7,582 nt of DNA from Gammaproteobacteria bacterium RIFCSPLOWO2_02_FULL_56_15 (GTDB lineage: Bacteria; Pseudomonadota; Gammaproteobacteria; Eutrophobiales; Eutrophobiaceae). A model generated the notes under the pieces. That model saw only the letters and a program-made list of their open reading frames with translations. It was not told the DNA's origin and searched no databases. The stretch is from positions 4,976-12,557 of the forward strand of contig MGYR01000029.1 of NCBI GenBank assembly GCA_001801825.1, in the 5' to 3' direction. Below, in pieces: positions 7,073 through 7,582 of the stretch (within the stretch, counting starts at the first letter, position 1; each line of letters begins with the position of its first letter). The position numbers and the translations under genes are program-made.

Positions 7073-7582
7073 ATGAAGAACAAGGTCCAGCTTATTGCCT
7101 ATATTGACCGCCTATCGGGTGGTGGTATCACTGACCTCGCAGCGCTGCTGCGGGGTCCCTTGCAAGGTTTGTTCAGTGGCGTGCACTTGCTGCCCTTTTT
7201 CTATCCAATTGATGGTGCCGACGCCGGTTTCGACCCGGTGGACCACAGCCAGGTCGACCCCCGTCTCGGCTCTTGGCAGGACATCAGGGCGCTTGGTGAG
7301 GATGTCGGACTGACGGCAGACCTGATTGCGAATCACATTTCCCGCGCCTCCCCCCAGTTCCATGATTACCTCGCTCATGACAAGAATTCCGCCTGGGCCG
7401 AACTGTTTCTGACCCGTGAACAGGTTTTCCCCAATGGCGCCACCCAAGCCGAATTGCAGGCCATCTACAGGCCGCGTCCGGGACTGCCCTTCTGTGAGGT
7501 GCAACTGAACAACGGCGAGAAAGTTCAGTTGTGGACCACCTTCACTTCCGAGCAGATCGACATTGATGTCACCCATCCCCTC
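7073..7582 (+). CDS. GH13_18 sucrose phosphorylase-type enzyme (3' end outside window)
   Basis: Cytoplasmic glycoside phosphorylase of the GH13 subfamily 18. The type enzyme converts sucrose and phosphate to alpha-glucose-1-phosphate and fructose. Only the first 170 codons are present; full-length relatives are about 500 aa. The N-terminus MKNKVQLIAYIDRL closely follows known sucrose phosphorylases. Conserved landmarks are GVHLLPFFYPIDGADAGFDP (36-55, with Asp50), DHSQVDPRLGSW (57-68), ADLIANHIS (82-90, with His88) and IYRPRPGLPF (131-140). Asp50 and His88 fall at the same numbers as the -1 subsite residues of the Bifidobacterium enzyme as I recall it, and Gln161 matches its Gln160. The nucleophile Asp and acid/base Glu lie beyond the edge. 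There is no signal peptide, so the sugar must be imported first. No strong SD is seen. The subfamily also holds sucrose-6-phosphate and glucosylglycerate phosphorylases, so the acceptor is unproven. Confidence 0.93.
   Translation, partial: MKNKVQLIAYIDRLSGGGITDLAALLRGPLQGLFSGVHLLPFFYPIDGADAGFDPVDHSQVDPRLGSWQDIRALGEDVGLTADLIANHISRASPQFHDYLAHDKNSAWAELFLTREQVFPNGATQAELQAIYRPRPGLPFCEVQLNNGEKVQLWTTFTSEQIDIDVTHPL

Noticed and set aside
7112..7576. Open frame of 154 codons on the minus strand
   Set aside because: It is antisense to the phosphorylase gene, whose plus-strand translation matches GH13_18 enzymes throughout.

Overview
The window looks like a piece of a Gram-negative, probably gammaproteobacterial, chromosome of moderate GC. 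Four of its proteins carry classical Sec signal peptides and most starts have Shine-Dalgarno-like sequences. The genus cannot be fixed from the sequence. I see no tRNA, rRNA, IS element, CRISPR array or attachment site. The seven genes are tightly packed, with no gene-free stretch over about 220 bases.

Layout, left to right. (1) Minus strand, running off the left edge: a secreted tannase/feruloyl-esterase family hydrolase. (2) A divergent intergenic region of about 220 bp with a LacI-type palindrome. (3) Plus strand, an apparent operon: a secreted HSL-type alpha/beta hydrolase, a secreted XynE-like SGNH/GDSL esterase, and a LacI-family repressor. (4) Minus strand, convergent with the repressor and only 2 bp from it: a 12-TM MFS transporter. 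(5) A second divergent intergenic region of about 180 bp with a near-identical copy of the palindrome. (6) Plus strand: a secreted alpha/beta hydrolase with a GYSCGG nucleophile elbow, followed by the N-terminal third of a GH13_18 sucrose-phosphorylase-type enzyme, which runs off the right edge.

Interpretation (inference). The locus reads as one LacI-controlled catabolic module. Four exported esterases from different families would strip acyl groups (hydroxycinnamoyl, galloyl, acetyl or similar) from a decorated sugar outside the cytoplasm. The MFS permease would import the freed sugar, and a cytoplasmic phosphorylase would split it phosphorolytically, for sucrose into glucose-1-phosphate and fructose. 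The two operators share 15 of 16 bases and lie in the two divergent promoter regions, so one repressor could control all seven genes, including its own. An acylated sucrose or a related acylated alpha-glucoside is the most economical substrate guess, but nothing in the window proves it.
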